Below are positions 8,555 through 20,043 of a stretch of 64,000 nucleotides of DNA, one piece after another (position 1 is the stretch's first letter; each line of letters opens with the position of its first letter). Source of the DNA: Rhizopus arrhizus (taxonomy: Eukaryota > Mucoromycota > Mucoromycetes > Mucorales > Rhizopodaceae); the NCBI GenBank assembly GCA_024220505.1, contig JAKZZE010000012.1, positions 186,001 to 250,000 on the forward strand. Reading direction: 5' to 3'. Below the pieces are notes generated by a model. That model saw only the letters and a list, made by a program, of their open reading frames with translations, searched no databases and was not told where the DNA came from. The translations under genes were made by a program, and so were the position numbers.

Positions 8555-11500
8555 TTAGGGAGTAGTAGCAGCAGAGGACTTGTCAATCCAGACTTGACCT
8601 GGAGCAGATGATGAGTTGTACTCGATGTCAGGATGACAGATCTTGTCAAAGTGACAGAGGATCTGGCAAAGAGCGGACCAGAAAGGCGGACACCGAGCAG
8701 AAGCAGAGACAGGAAGCAAGTTCAAGACATAGTCTATGTGGTGACCCACATAGTCAGGCGGTGGAACAGGCAGACAGCACCAGAGAGCAGAAGGAACCAA
8801 GGTACAGACCATGAGATGCGAGCGAGAAGTATCGCCAAGACCACAGGAACAGGGAGCAGGCTTGCCTGGGATCCAACCCATGCGCCATCTGATGAGACGA
8901 GACCGGTCAGCACGGGAGGCAGGCAAGTACAGGATGGGATCCACCCGAAGAACAGGACGACAAGCGCGAATCAGAACCTGGGGGGTGGACTGTAAGAAGC
9001 TATGAAACTGGTCTTGACGATACCTTCGCAACCAAGAAGCAAGACGAGAAGATGAAGAGACATCCGAAGGGCAATCAAGGACGATACGCCGCTTACGGAG
9101 TCGAGATAAAAGAGACACTGGCACAGACTGAGACAGCAAAGACAAGAGACAATCATCAGGTAGACCCTCAGAACGACGACAGAATTTTAGTACCAGAGTG
9201 TCAGCACGGAAAGACATTGACGGTAGATTGGTAATATGTCGAAGTACTACTGTTGAGGCGGTCCTATGACCACCGACAAGCATCCGTAGGCAGCGGTCTT
9301 GCGCACGATTGAGTTCGTCATAGTCCTCTTTTGTAAGTTGAGCAATGGCTAGGCCATACTCAAGCTTAGGACGTATGAACGCAGCGAACAGACGAGAAGA
9401 GAGCAGCAGAGTAAATCCTTGACGGTTGAGCCCCATCGAATGGAGCTGAGCCATGGCAGCAAGAGTACCAGACGCGCGATGCTTGATCATGGCAGGGACA
9501 GAAATACCCTTACCATCAAAGGGCACACCAAGATAAGTAAACTCCTCAACAGAGGGAAGGTCTTGATCATATAGCGACATTCGAATATACCGACTTGATG
9601 TAGAGGCAGGTGCATTGAGGACGGCACACTTTGGTGGACTCCACTTGTAACCAAGAGTCAGAGAATGGATCTGCGCTAGGTCCAGCATATGCCGAACTTC
9701 GCTAGCAGACCCAACCAGCGCCACATCATCCGCATACAACAGACTGTTGATGGGTGTGGGCGTAGGAGACGAGGAAGACAAAGCAGCAGCACCAACCAAA
9801 GGACCAAAGGGAAGACCATCGGAGACCAGAGCACCAGGACCAGGAGAACCAGAAGGAGACACCGATAACACCGAGGTGGTTGTTGCAGAAGCAGCAGAAC
9901 GAAGCAGAGCTGGCAAAGTGTTGACATAGATAGAGTACAGATGAGGACTCAAGACAGAGCCCTGAAGGACACCTGTACTCGGCACAAACGGATCAGAGAC
10001 ATTGTTCTGCAACAACACAGACACCGAGACATCATCAAACATGTTGGCCAACAAGGACACCAAGGACAGAGGAGCAGAAGAAGCGAGCATCGATTGCCAT
10101 ATGATACGACGATCGACTGTATCATAGGCTGACTTGATGTCCAGGAAAGCGACCACAGGATAATGATTGTGTCGGCGTCGGTAAGAGTGCATCAGATCAT
10201 GGAGACAGAGAGCTTGATCCAATGCACTACGCTGGTGACGGAAACCACCTTGAACTACATCGAGCGGAGGAGAGACATCTTCAACAGAGGGAAAGAGACA
10301 CATCTCAAAGAGCTTGCGGACGATGGAGGTCAGGGAGATTGGACGATAGTTCCCTGGCGAGGTAGGATCACCCTTTTTGTGGATGGGGACCACCTGTGCT
10401 TGACGCCAGAGAGAAGGGGTATACGACCACTGGTAGCAGATACTGAAGAGCAAAGAGAGCAGTGGGGCCAGAACAGACTTGATGGGGAGGAGCATCTCCG
10501 TACGCAAGTGGTCAGGACCAGGAGCCTTACGCAGAGGGAGACGTCGCATCAGTGAACCCACACTGTCAGCAGAGAACGAGGGCATACCAGGGTCTTGACT
10601 ATCGAGGTCAAAAGGCACCATACCAGAGACAGAGGGCAGAGGGTCAGGACGCCTTGACGGAAGACCGTCACCAGAGTAGACCGAGGCAAGGTGTTGACGC
10701 ATCGCGTTCGCACCTGCAGCAGGGCCGTCAGGATGAGTAAACCCAACCTGTTGACGTCGTCGGTTCCGAATCACCTTCACCTTCGACATCGCACGAGCAA
10801 GTTCGCCACGGGCCAGAGAGTCACAGAAAGCACGCCAAGAGAGACGTTTAGCAGACTTGAGAGCAGAGCGGAACCGGGCTTGAGCAACCTGATGTCGATC
10901 CCACCACAAGGCCTTGTCGATGCCAATGGCTCGACGCCACTTGCGATAGTGGTGTTCACGAACATCGGCGAGTTCTTGCAAGTGCGCATTCCAGAATGGC
11001 TTCCATTGGGAAGGTCGAGAAGAGCGAGAGCCAACCGACTTGTCGAGTGCACTATAGATCGCCTCATTCAGAGTGTCATTGAGAGCGTCTATAGGCGGAG
11101 CAGCAGAAGGAGGACTTGACTTCAAAGCTTTGAGCTGATCAACCAATGGAGAGACCAAGGACTGGAATGTGGCCACGTACAGACTACAGACATCAGGTTC
11201 CTTCAACCGAGAGAGGTTCCATAGCCGACGGGCAGAAGAAGAAGAAGAAGAGAGAACGGGCTGCGATGGATAACCATCAGGGACTGCATAGTCAAAGGAC
11301 AAGGACAACAGTTTGTGGTCAGAGCCAAGAGAGAGATCACTGTAGACTTGCATCCGAGGGGACCTAAGGACAGAGGTCGTGTTGGTCAAGAAGTAGTCGA
11401 TCATACTTTGCTTGACTTGACCACCACGAAAGGACAAGAAAGTAGGCACCCCAGGAGCGAGAGTCGAGTTCAGAACAGAGAGACCATGTTCTTCACACCA

Positions 11501-12112
11501 GCGAAGCAGCACCGAACCTCGAGCATTGGCAACGGAATCACCCGTTAGTGCACCAAGACGCGCATTCAGATCATCACAGATGATCGTGTCGTCTGTCAAG
11601 GGCAACGAAACCAACACAGAAGAGACCTCGTCGTTGGACAAGGAAGGGGGCAAATACAGGCAGATGAGACGCAAGGAGCGACCCAACCGCAGACCCAGAG
11701 CATACTTGGTATGAACCGGGAACTGTACCACAGCCATTGGACACCGAGGAGACACCAGAGCAGAGACACCTTGAGAGCCACGATAGCTGTTGATCACAGG
11801 AGAGCCATACAGATTGAACTGGGTCCAAGAGGTACGGATCCTGTGAGGCGGAAGCAACCAGGTTTCAGTGATGAACACCAGAGAGAACGACTGGCAGTGA
11901 CGGAGGAGATCCTCGGCTGTGGATTCTTGAAGCCCATTGGCATTCCACAAGCCGATTGTGAGCGGTATAGATGAACTTGATGAGGATGAAGGAGTGAATG
12001 AACCATGGGAGCCATGAGAACCAGAGGGAACCAAAGGAGAGGAAGGAGCTGGGACCATACCAGTAGCAGAGACCGAGGATACATTATAATGACAAGTATT
12101 ACTACTCATCAT
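8555..12112 (-). CDS. LINE C ORF2: endonuclease-reverse transcriptase (1185 aa)
   Basis: Full-length frame nearly identical to copy B with the same motif order: endonuclease LWNANG, ETW, IDYFLTN and SDH; RT motifs FLDIKSAYDTVDR, GVLQGSVLSPHL and YADD; C-terminal CSCG..H..C. One notable change lies in the endonuclease GDxN-type motif. B reads IICGDLNARLG and C reads IICDDLNARLG (GGT-type codon to GAT), next to a catalytic Asp/Asn pair, which may weaken nicking. Otherwise there is no stop or frameshift. Start ATG overlaps the ORF1 stop (TAATG). Serine-rich leader residues differ slightly in number from B. Confidence 0.92.
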   Translation of the reverse strand: MMSSNTCHYNVSSVSATGMVPAPSSPLVPSGSHGSHGSFTPSSSSSSSIPLTIGLWNANGLQESTAEDLLRHCQSFSLVFITETWLLPPHRIRTSWTQFNLYGSPVINSYRGSQGVSALVSPRCPMAVVQFPVHTKYALGLRLGRSLRLICLYLPPSLSNDEVSSVLVSLPLTDDTIICDDLNARLGALTGDSVANARGSVLLRWCEEHGLSVLNSTLAPGVPTFLSFRGGQVKQSMIDYFLTNTTSVLRSPRMQVYSDLSLGSDHKLLSLSFDYAVPDGYPSQPVLSSSSSSARRLWNLSRLKEPDVCSLYVATFQSLVSPLVDQLKALKSSPPSAAPPIDALNDTLNEAIYSALDKSVGSRSSRPSQWKPFWNAHLQELADVREHHYRKWRRAIGIDKALWWDRHQVAQARFRSALKSAKRLSWRAFCDSLARGELARAMSKVKVIRNRRRQQVGFTHPDGPAAGANAMRQHLASVYSGDGLPSRRPDPLPSVSGMVPFDLDSQDPGMPSFSADSVGSLMRRLPLRKAPGPDHLRTEMLLPIKSVLAPLLSLLFSICYQWSYTPSLWRQAQVVPIHKKGDPTSPGNYRPISLTSIVRKLFEMCLFPSVEDVSPPLDVVQGGFRHQRSALDQALCLHDLMHSYRRRHNHYPVVAFLDIKSAYDTVDRRIIWQSMLASSAPLSLVSLLANMFDDVSVSVLLQNNVSDPFVPSTGVLQGSVLSPHLYSIYVNTLPALLRSAASATTTSVLSVSPSGSPGPGALVSDGLPFGPLVGAAALSSSSPTPTPINSLLYADDVALVGSASEVRHMLDLAQIHSLTLGYKWSPPKCAVLNAPASTSSRYIRMSLYDQDLPSVEEFTYLGVPFDGKGISVPAMIKHRASGTLAAMAQLHSMGLNRQGFTLLLSSRLFAAFIRPKLEYGLAIAQLTKEDYDELNRAQDRCLRMLVGGHRTASTVVLRHITNLPSMSFRADTLVLKFCRRSEGLPDDCLLSLLSQSVPVSLLSRLRKRRIVLDCPSDVSSSSRLASWLRRYRQDQFHSFLQSTPQVLIRACRPVLRVDPILYLPASRADRSRLIRWRMGWIPGKPAPCSCGLGDTSRSHLMVCTLVPSALWCCLPVPPPDYVGHHIDYVLNLLPVSASARCPPFWSALCQILCHFDKICHPDIEYNSSSAPGQVWIDKSSAATTP

Positions 12113-13107
12113 TATAATGATCCAAAGCTGGAACGAGAGGCAGGACGGTGATGTTCATAGTCATCAAGAACCATGTCGTCGTCGGGTTGATCGCGGTGAC
12201 GAGGGAAGGCAGGACGATCTTGCTTGGCAGCCAAGACATCAGAGACGGCCTCATCAGATACCATGGCATTGGCCAAAAAGAAACGAGAGACAGCAACAGC
12301 AACAGGATAGCGCAAGCGCTCAAGGGTACGAAGACAGCGCTCGTTGGAGATATAGGCCATCTTTTCTTGACGTACCTCAAGAGACGCGGAAGAGAAAGCA
12401 GGGTCAGCAACATTGTCAGGATCCAAAGGATCGAACTGATCAAGAACCTTAATCTTTGCTTTTTCAAGCAAGGAGACGAGAGCAGGCTTGTACTGGAGGT
12501 GTACAAGTAGACCAACAACGGAGTGGGCGGGGAACGAAACATCTAACACCCGCCAGGTGTCAACACCCAAACGACCAAGACGACGACGAGCTTCGGTATA
12601 GGACATCTTACGCGATCGAGGTATGTAAACATAGTCAAAACCTTGTTCACCAGTTACAGGCTGGAAACCACGAGCAGCAGCAGCACGACGACGGAGTTTG
12701 TTCTTTGTAGAACGAGAAACCACTGTAGCCCAAGACGAGGCAGCAGTACCCAAGGAGGGCGAAGAAACGGACGCGTTAGCAGCAGGAGGAGAAACAGCGG
12801 CATTTGAACTTGGGGTGCTTGTAGGGACCCCGGGAGTGTGTGCGGCTAACTGAGCACGCAGAGAAGCAATCTCATTGGCTTGAGATTCAGTAACTTGTAC
12901 GAGGCGAGCATTCTCACCTCTCAAAGTCTCCAATTCCAGCTTGAACTGTTCTAAGGCTGAGAGTCTAGTCGTTACCTCTTGAAGTGCGTGACTTAGGTTC
13001 TGAACTGTGACTTCGTGGTCGGACGAATTGGGTCCGGCGGCGGCATTCAGGATTTTTGATCCTCTAGTATTTCTTGTTGTTGACATTTGGATGCAAACTT
13101 TCAGCAA
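12112..13107 (-). CDS. LINE C ORF1 protein (331 aa), mosaic of A-type and B-type
   Basis: ORF1 of LINE C. The N-terminus (MLKVCIQMSTTRNTRGSKIL), coiled coil and linker match copy A. From about residue 150 the sequence matches B (LGVDTWRVLDVSFPAHSVVG; SLEVRQEKMAYISNERC; FPRHRDQPDD). The last ~17 residues (DDYEHHRPASRSSFGSL) are A-type again. It looks recombinant between subfamilies. Domain order is the same as the other copies: coiled coil, Ser/Ala linker, KNKLRRR basic patch, conserved FDYVYIPRSRK domain. The stop TAA shares its last A with the ORF2 ATG. Confidence 0.87.
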   Translation of the reverse strand: MLKVCIQMSTTRNTRGSKILNAAAGPNSSDHEVTVQNLSHALQEVTTRLSALEQFKLELETLRGENARLVQVTESQANEIASLRAQLAAHTPGVPTSTPSSNAAVSPPAANASVSSPSLGTAASSWATVVSRSTKNKLRRRAAAARGFQPVTGEQGFDYVYIPRSRKMSYTEARRRLGRLGVDTWRVLDVSFPAHSVVGLLVHLQYKPALVSLLEKAKIKVLDQFDPLDPDNVADPAFSSASLEVRQEKMAYISNERCLRTLERLRYPVAVAVSRFFLANAMVSDEAVSDVLAAKQDRPAFPRHRDQPDDDMVLDDYEHHRPASRSSFGSL

Positions 13108-13479
13108 CGATTAAGCAACAAGTATGAGAGATATCGAGATATGAGTTGAACCAAATAAAAGTATAGATCAAAAGGAGTCGATTGATGTAAAAATTGTTGA
13201 TGGATGGATAGATTTGGTGTAGATATCGGCACTGCAAATAATTGGAGATATTAAACGTAGTTTTTTAGCATAAATGAGCGCAACAACGCGAAGTTTAACG
13301 CAACTCCACGGAATTTTATTGCTCTTTTAAACGATTTTCGAGGCAGAGCAGTAATCGTTAAATAACTTTTACGCAAGCAAGAGGAGGTCGTTTAGTGTTC
13401 TTTTACCAAACCATTTTTTACGTTTCAATTAATACTAGTCAACGTTTGGGCAACGAATGATACGTTTTAAAACATTACT

Positions 13480-13760
13480 TTATATGTCTTTTTGTTCTTT
13501 TATCGACCGCTCATATTGCCTTATATACTTCTTCATCGAACACTCCTATTGCCTTATATACTTCTTTATTGACCACTCCTATTGCCTTATATACTTCTTT
13601 ATTGACCACTCATATTGCCTTATATACTTCTTTATGAACCACTCATATTGCTTTATATACTTCTTTATGAACCACTTATATTGCTTTATATACTTCTTTA
13701 TTGACCATTCATATTGCAATAAATATTGCTTTATATATACAAAAAATAGGGATTTTGTTT
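13480..13760. repeat. Subterminal tandem repeats of CACTA-1 (~30 bp x 8)
   Basis: About eight consecutive units built on ATTGCCTTATATACTTCTTT followed by ATTGACCACTCAT-like sequence. Clustered repeats near termini are the usual transposase binding sites in EnSpm elements (family knowledge). Related ACTTCTTTATTGGCTTATTG units occur near the left end of CACTA-2. The array reads as a repetitive 104-codon open frame that I do not call a gene. Confidence 0.8.
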
Positions 13761-14099
13761 ATAAAAAATAGCTTTTTTTTTTATTTAAATAAAATAATAA
13801 TAACAATACATAGTATTTCTTTGCTTGTAGCGTTTTAAAAGTGTACTTGACTTACCTAATGTCACCAGAATAGCAGCATCTAATCTAAAAATACATCAAC
13901 TAGTCTCGTGGAACTCAAAAAGTTCTCAAAAAAAAAAAAAAAAAAAAAAAAAAAAGCCAAGCTCAAGGATTCAGAGACACAAGGATTCAAGAATTCAAGG
14001 ACTTGGGCACTCAAAGCAAAAGAAAAGACATCAGTACTTAAGAACCAAAGCGAAAATTAGGAAAGAAACAGAAAGAGGCCAAAGCAGAGCAGCATTCAT

Positions 14100-14470
14100 C
14101 TATAACAATTATTAGCTATCGTGTATATGTAGTAAAAGTAATAGTACCTTTCTTTAGATAGACCATGGGAAGAAAACTAGCTAAGCGTATACTCACAAGT
14201 AAAAAAAGCAGCAGACATCTATAATAATTATTAGCTATTGAGTATATATAATAAAAGTGATAGTACCTTTCTTTAGATGGGCTAAGAGAAAAACCTTGCT
14301 AAGCTTTACCAACAAGTAAAAAAAAAAAAAAAAAAAAGGAAGCAGTACTCCTCTATAATAATTATTAGTTATCAAGTATATAGTAAAAGTAATAGAACCT
14401 TGCTTTAGGTGGACCATGAGAAAAAAAAAGAAAAAGAAAAAAAGACAGCAGCCAAGCTTATACTAACAAG
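14100..14470. repeat. Three ~120-bp tandem repeats inside CACTA-1
   Basis: Three consecutive units each begin TATAAYAATTATTAGYTATC and continue with TAGTAAAAGTAATAGTACCT, a CTTTAGRT block and an ACAAGTAAAA block. Units start near 14,101, 14,220 and 14,354. They lie between the subterminal repeats and the accessory gene, so they may be promoter or binding-site DNA. Confidence 0.7.
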
Positions 14471-14979
14471 CAAAAGAAGAAGCAACTATAATCCTGGGAA
14501 AAAGACTTTATAAAGACCATTTGAAACATCAAGAAAGCAACTAATACGATTTTACTAAAGTTCAAGTACCATCAGAACAATAATAGAGTACATATAATAT
14601 TAAGAACTTACCTTTTAGAAAGAATGTTTTGTTTAAAAAAAAAAGAAAAAAAAAAAAAAGGAAAAAAAAAGTACTTTTTTTATAGCCTCATTTTACCAGT
14701 GTTACAGTTACCCACTATCGATTAAAAATAAGTCTTCTTTAATACTGTTTAACTATTGAAACATTCAGAGAGGCTATTCATAAACAGTTTAAACTTTCTC
14801 TTCTTCTTCTTTTTTTTTTTTTTTATTTAAATGTAATATCTTTAACTCCAAAGGCTTTTTTTTCTTCGCTTTTTTTGTAGAACAAACAAAAGTATCAGGT
14901 TGTTTTGTGCTCATCTTTAGTTTATTTTGTACTCTTGTTTTTTTTTTTTCTTCCTTTTTATATAATTTATCTTGAAAAA

Positions 14980-16206
14980 ATGTCTCGTCGTCTCGCTACC
15001 CCAATCAATGTTCCCAGTAATGCCCCTAAAAGGGCAAGAATATCTTCAAGCATTACTGGATCATCATCCACCGTTCTCCCGTCCTCTTCTCCTGCCCCCA
15101 CTGCTGTTGCGTCTTTTGACAGCTTTGAGCCTTCTCGCCTTCAAGGCCCAACCCTTGAGGCCATCTTTGCTCAGATGCAGCAGCAGGAGCAGATTCAACG
15201 CCGACAGGAGGAGAATCAACGTCGGCAGGAGCTGAAGATTGAGCAGCTAACTCAATTGCTGCAACAACAACAACAAGGGCAGCAACAGCAGCAGCAGCAG
15301 CCTCCACAGCAGCCTCCACAGCAGCAACCTTCTGAGGTCAAAGAGAATAGGGCCTTGACCAGTGTAATTTGAATTTAAAAGCTAAATTAGCATGTGCAAA
15401 ATAATAACTAAATTTTTGTTTTACCCTTTTTGAAATATAGGCTTTCATATTGAAGTACTACAGAGAGCATCTGGTCCCTCGGGGTATCACCTTTGACCTG
15501 AAGGAGGTCTTGCGCTACAAGCAAAACGCAAAGGTCAGAGATTTGCTTGTAGCAGCTGCCAAGAAGGAGCCATTTTCTGCTGGCATTACTGTTTCTGACA
15601 TGCGCAGCATGGTCAGAAACAAATTCAACTACATGGTGAGAGAAAGTAAGGGGCTGACGGCTACGTCAGAAGAATCAACGCGTCGTAGTCGTGTGCATGC
15701 AGTAAGTAATTAATATTGGAAAATTGAAATATATAGTGTTTGAAGTACTTACATTACTTCTTTACATTAGAAGCTCGCCATGAGGCGAAATGCTTACAAT
15801 GCAGCCCCAGAGGAATTTGAAGCTCGTTTTCCTTTTGGAAAAAAGCTTCTGATAGCCGATTGGACCTCAGAGGAAGAAGATGGCCCTGAGGATGAACATG
15901 GTCCTGTGTTTGTGGTAAAAAGACCACTCTTTCGAAGTAAAGCAGTAAGTAGTATTTTTGTTATAGTATTTATTTTCTAATATACCTTTAATTAATCTAC
16001 AGGTGGACGAATTCCATGCTTCTCTTCAAAAAGCATGGAGAGACTCCTTGTCGAAAAAAGGCACCATCAATAGAACAAGAAGGGTGGTGGACTACTTCGA
16101 CAAGGAGTTCCCCACAAACCTTGACCATGAGGATTATCCCTCTTGGGCCTTTTCTTCTCCTGGCCTTGGCTTTTCCTCTTCTGCTGCTGCTAATCCTATG
16201 CAGTAA
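14980..16206 (+). CDS. CACTA-1 accessory protein (coiled coil, Q-rich; 340 aa)
   Basis: Four exons, all joined in phase 0: 14,980-15,363, 15,441-15,701, 15,771-15,944 and 16,003-16,206, with introns of 58-77 bp using GT..AG. The start MSRRLATPINVP is the first ATG of a frame that continues through all exons. Exon 1 is Ser/Pro-rich, then a Gln/Glu/Arg-rich coil (QMQQQEQIQRRQEENQRRQE), then polyglutamine/proline. Exons 2-4 are charged and globular-looking (YYREHLVPRGITFDLKEVL; MRRNAYNAAPEEFEARFPFG; RTRRVVDYFDKEFP). It ends 194 bp from the convergent transposase. The homologous gene of CACTA-2 has the same exon plan. By position it could be the TnpA-like DNA-binding partner of the transposase (inference). 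No known domain is recognised. Confidence 0.82.
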
Positions 16207-16399
16207 GCGTTTACTTTCTCTTTTCTCTCTCTCCCTCCTTTTTTTTTTTTTTTTTTTTTTTGCTGCCTTTTTGTTGTCTCTGCAAATTGAATAAAAATTT
16301 CAAAAAAAAAATAACAATAATAGTCTATTGAATGATTCTTTAGTAAAATAAATAATAATAATAATAATAAAAGAATGTTTGAATAATTTAGCATAGTTG

Positions 16400-19229
16400 T
16401 TACATATAAATTCTTCTTGGCAGAGCGAGAGTAAGAAGATGGTTATCAACATATGGACATATAGCAACAGGGTTGAAAATCCTGTAAATTGGAAGTATAT
16501 TGCTGCTTGTAACTGGATCAAATTGATTCTTCCACACTTGGATGCCAGTACCATCAAAGGTGGGAAAATGTTGGGTCGCATGGCTGTACCAATTGACGAA
16601 TGCAAAATAATGAGTGGTATTGTTGAAGGAATGTGAAAAAAAATATAATATTTGACCAATTCGTAGTTGGTTATTTACAACGGCTTGAATGTATGATGAT
16701 GATGAATGACTGTCTGATTGTTGGTAACGTTGTCCAAGCAAGTTAATTTTCTTAAATGATTGTATCATTGTACTAATTGTATTCATAATAGGTGTTTCAT
16801 AGGTATCCATATAATAATTTTGTAAGACTTCATAGTGTTCAGGGCATAAGATTTGTTGTTTGTTGTTGGTTTTTGAAGGAAGGGATTTTGGTGGCAGAGG
16901 CTCACTACCAGTAATTGTCAGGTTAAATAGACTTGGTCCGTCTATGAACTGAGCGTAATCAAATGGCGTTAGACCACTCTCGTCATTCGTAACTTCGCCT
17001 ATTTCCCTTATAAAGTTGAGTAGTAGGAGCATGTCTTCGTTGTTGGTATTAATAAGTGTTGATAATGAATGTATAAGATCTTGTGTATGTATTGTTTGTG
17101 TAAGCATAGTGACATAAGTAGTTTCGAAGCCTGTCTTGTAATTGATATTTATCTTTTTGACATCACCATTCAAGCGTTCAAAACCATAGAGCCAAAAGGC
17201 ATAAGAGGGACCAAAGTCCAAAAAGCATTCTTTCAAATGCATGTGCATATGCATATTTGGTGTTATACTTGTTTTTCCATAAAGTTGAGCACAAGTCTTG
17301 CCAAAGGTCTTAAATAATGAATGTGCTGTGTGTATTTCTTCAATTGTGATCAAAGGACCAGTCACCAATCTTACTGCTTCTACATATCGTATCCAATTGA
17401 TGAAATGTTCACCGATTAGTCTTTGTTTTAACAGAAAAGGCGAAAGCACAACACACCACGTTCTCCATTCATCGGATTTCATATTGCTAAAAGTACTTTC
17501 AATCTTGCCTTTTTTTCGTTTTTGTTTTTTTTTTTTTTATACAAAAAATTAGTGTTCAGACTTATCACAGAATTAATTCTTTTATATTTGTTGCATACCT
17601 TTGGAGATTCTGCAGTACTGTGATGGAATAGCAATTGAAGCTGATTCATCAGCCATGGCTTTGAAATCAGCCGTAGAAAGAAGCCCGTGATCTACCCAAA
17701 CTTCAACCATTCGTTTTGGCGTACCTAGAAATAAATTGTGCATAGGATCAACTGTTGTTAACCTTACAACATCAAAGTATTCTAGTCGGTGAAGTTCACT
17801 CCATTTACTTCCTGTGTCCGTCTGCAGGGTTCTTTGTTGTGTAATGTGAGTGGCATTGAGCCAAGCATATGCTTCTTGGCGCTGCTGGGTATTGTTTCGC
17901 AGAATCCAATGCTCATCGTCAAAGTCTGAAAAATCTGGCTTCGTTGAATTTGCACCAGTACTGATTCGCGAAAACACAGTGGAACACTTGTTGCAGGCTT
18001 TGTGCGCGGATTGACCCATGAATCCAGCTACCTTACGAGCTGCTGGTATATCACAGTTAACGGACATCAAAGCAACACGTACCATCTCACCGTTTCTGTT
18101 CTGGTACGTTGGCATCATCATACCTCCGTACAAGGTATTCAGCTCTGCAATCATTGGTCGCAAGAAATTTTGGAGCTGGTCATCCGTGGGCTCGCCAGGC
18201 CCAGGAATCATACCAACCAGGATGATGTTGGAAACCTTCATCCTGGAACCCCTTGGAAGGTTGTTGATAGTGAGATATACACCACCGCAAGAGTAATGCA
18301 TACCATCACTAGGTTGAAACCAATCAACGTTCAATGACACCATTAATGATCGTCTTTTATTCACAAATGGCTCCCCAGCTGAGTCGACCATCTCATTCCA
18401 GACTCTACCATCATAAATGTCATACAACACACCTTCCTCCACATATCGACCTCTCCACTGTTCAATTTCTGTTTCAAAGTTCGGACGGACAAAGAACTTC
18501 TTCAACGTTTCGACAATTGAGTTGTACGGGAACTCAAGGACGGGCTTCAGGCTGCTGCCAACAAAAGTGAATTACCACATGGGCGCTCTTGTCTGTGGGG
18601 GTTGTTTGCAAACCTGACAAAAGGGCATAGTCGGGTATGCAAACTTCCCGTGTCATAAACACTTCTACAAAGAGAACAGACAAGGAAACGGGAGACACCA
18701 CTACTGGCAGAGGAATAATTGACCATGGCACGAGCAGTGGAGATCTTTGTAGGAATCTCCATGCCATGGCCAAGGGCACGAACAAAGAAAGAAAGAAAGG
18801 CCAACAGTTCTTCACCGGCTTCAACAGAAAGGTGCTTTGCTTGAAAAAGCACAAGGTAAAGGACCAGGAGATACTCCAATTGTTGGTCGTTGGTCATTTC
18901 TTCTTCCATGTCGACATCCATGTCAGCATCAAGGTCGAATTCTAAATTTGTTTAATAAAAAAAAAGGGTGTGTTTATGAATATACCTTCAAACGTGCTTC
19001 TTTCGGTAGAACTGGAGGGTTGCTCGAAGATATTTTCTAATCTTCTTTGTCTCAAAACTATTTTAATTGCACTTTAGTCTTTCTGCATTTCTTTAAAAAA
19101 AGTACCTTCTCCAACTTTGTCAATACGCTTATGAGTATTAGCGGTTTTCTTGGCAATCATTCTGAATCCTTCAGGACATTTGCTGCATTTGGTGCATTGG
19201 CATTTAACTTTGTTGTTAGTGGCGTTCAT
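16400..19229 (-). CDS. CACTA-1 transposase, tnp2 type (855 aa)
   Basis: Five exons: 19,229-19,106, 19,036-18,986, 18,941-18,614, 18,554-17,599 and 17,508-16,400. All phases agree and total 2,568 nt. The N-terminus has a Cys/His cluster (KCQCTKCSKC, later NTHKR), probably a zinc-binding DNA-recognition module. An acidic stretch (DLDADMDVDMEEEM) and a second Cys pair (VCSLCRSVYDTGSLH) follow. The tnp2 core includes LNVDWFQPSDG, IILVGMIPGPGEPTDDQ, CDIPAARKVAGF, HKACNKCSTVF, VDPMHNLFLGTPKRM and SFLDFGPSYAFWLYGFERLNGD-like sequence. It should cut and join element ends. It aligns along its length with the CACTA-2 transposase. No internal stop was found. Some acceptors are A-rich (..AAAAAAAG), so exact joins are moderately certain. 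Confidence 0.88.
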
Positions 19230-20010
19230 TTCAAAAAAAAAAAATAATATTCAGGATTTAGTAGAGGAATAAGATAGAAAAAAATGCGTGATCAAAAAAA
19301 ACTAAAGCAAATATACTAAATTTGGATGTCGTTTCCTAAACAGTAACAGTTTTACGTGTACTAAAGAAATGTTTTTTTTCCTTGTTTTGTTTCAGAGAAC
19401 ATATTTAACATTGAGGATACAAAAGATATAAAAGAAAACTCAACAATGGTTAAAATGTAAGTTTGTAACAACAAAAATAATACCAGGTCTAACGTCGTTT
19501 TTCTTTTTTTTTTTTTCTTTTTATATTAAGGATTTCTAATGGGACACAAATGGATGACGAACATGAACCTCATGAGTAAAGTTATTCTTTCCAACAGATA
19601 AAACTATAAGAATATCAAACTTATATTACTGCTTGTTGCTGCAAAGTGTTTTTTGATAAAGAAAGTTGGCAATGTTAACATCTCTAATGGCTAATGGCAA
19701 ATTACACCCATGTGTAAACATAAAGTAAGTAATGAACTAATATAAGCTTAAAAACATATATTCTTTTTATTGTATGTCATGAAAAATAATAAAGCAATCT
19801 ATTTACTTGAAAAACAAAAAAATTGTGCTTGTATCTATTGATTATAATTGCCTTGTAACAAGATGTTAACAAAGCTTCTTTTTTTTTTTATTCTTTTTAG
19901 AATATACACGTATTCTTGTTATAATGTACAAGCATTTGTATTTTTATAAAACATGTTTACTGTTAGGTTATTGTTTTCATTTGAATAAGTAACATTTTAT
20001 TGCTATGCTC

Positions 20011-20043
<33 letters not shown>

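Noticed and set aside
13457..13771. 104-codon open frame with repeated SYCLIYFF motifs
   Set aside because: It is the translation of the subterminal tandem repeats; codon periodicity comes from the ~30-bp unit, not from a gene.
15241..15330. CAG/CAA-rich stretch as a microsatellite or CRISPR-like array
   Set aside because: It encodes the polyglutamine/proline part of the CACTA-1 accessory protein. No spaced direct repeats of CRISPR type occur in the window.
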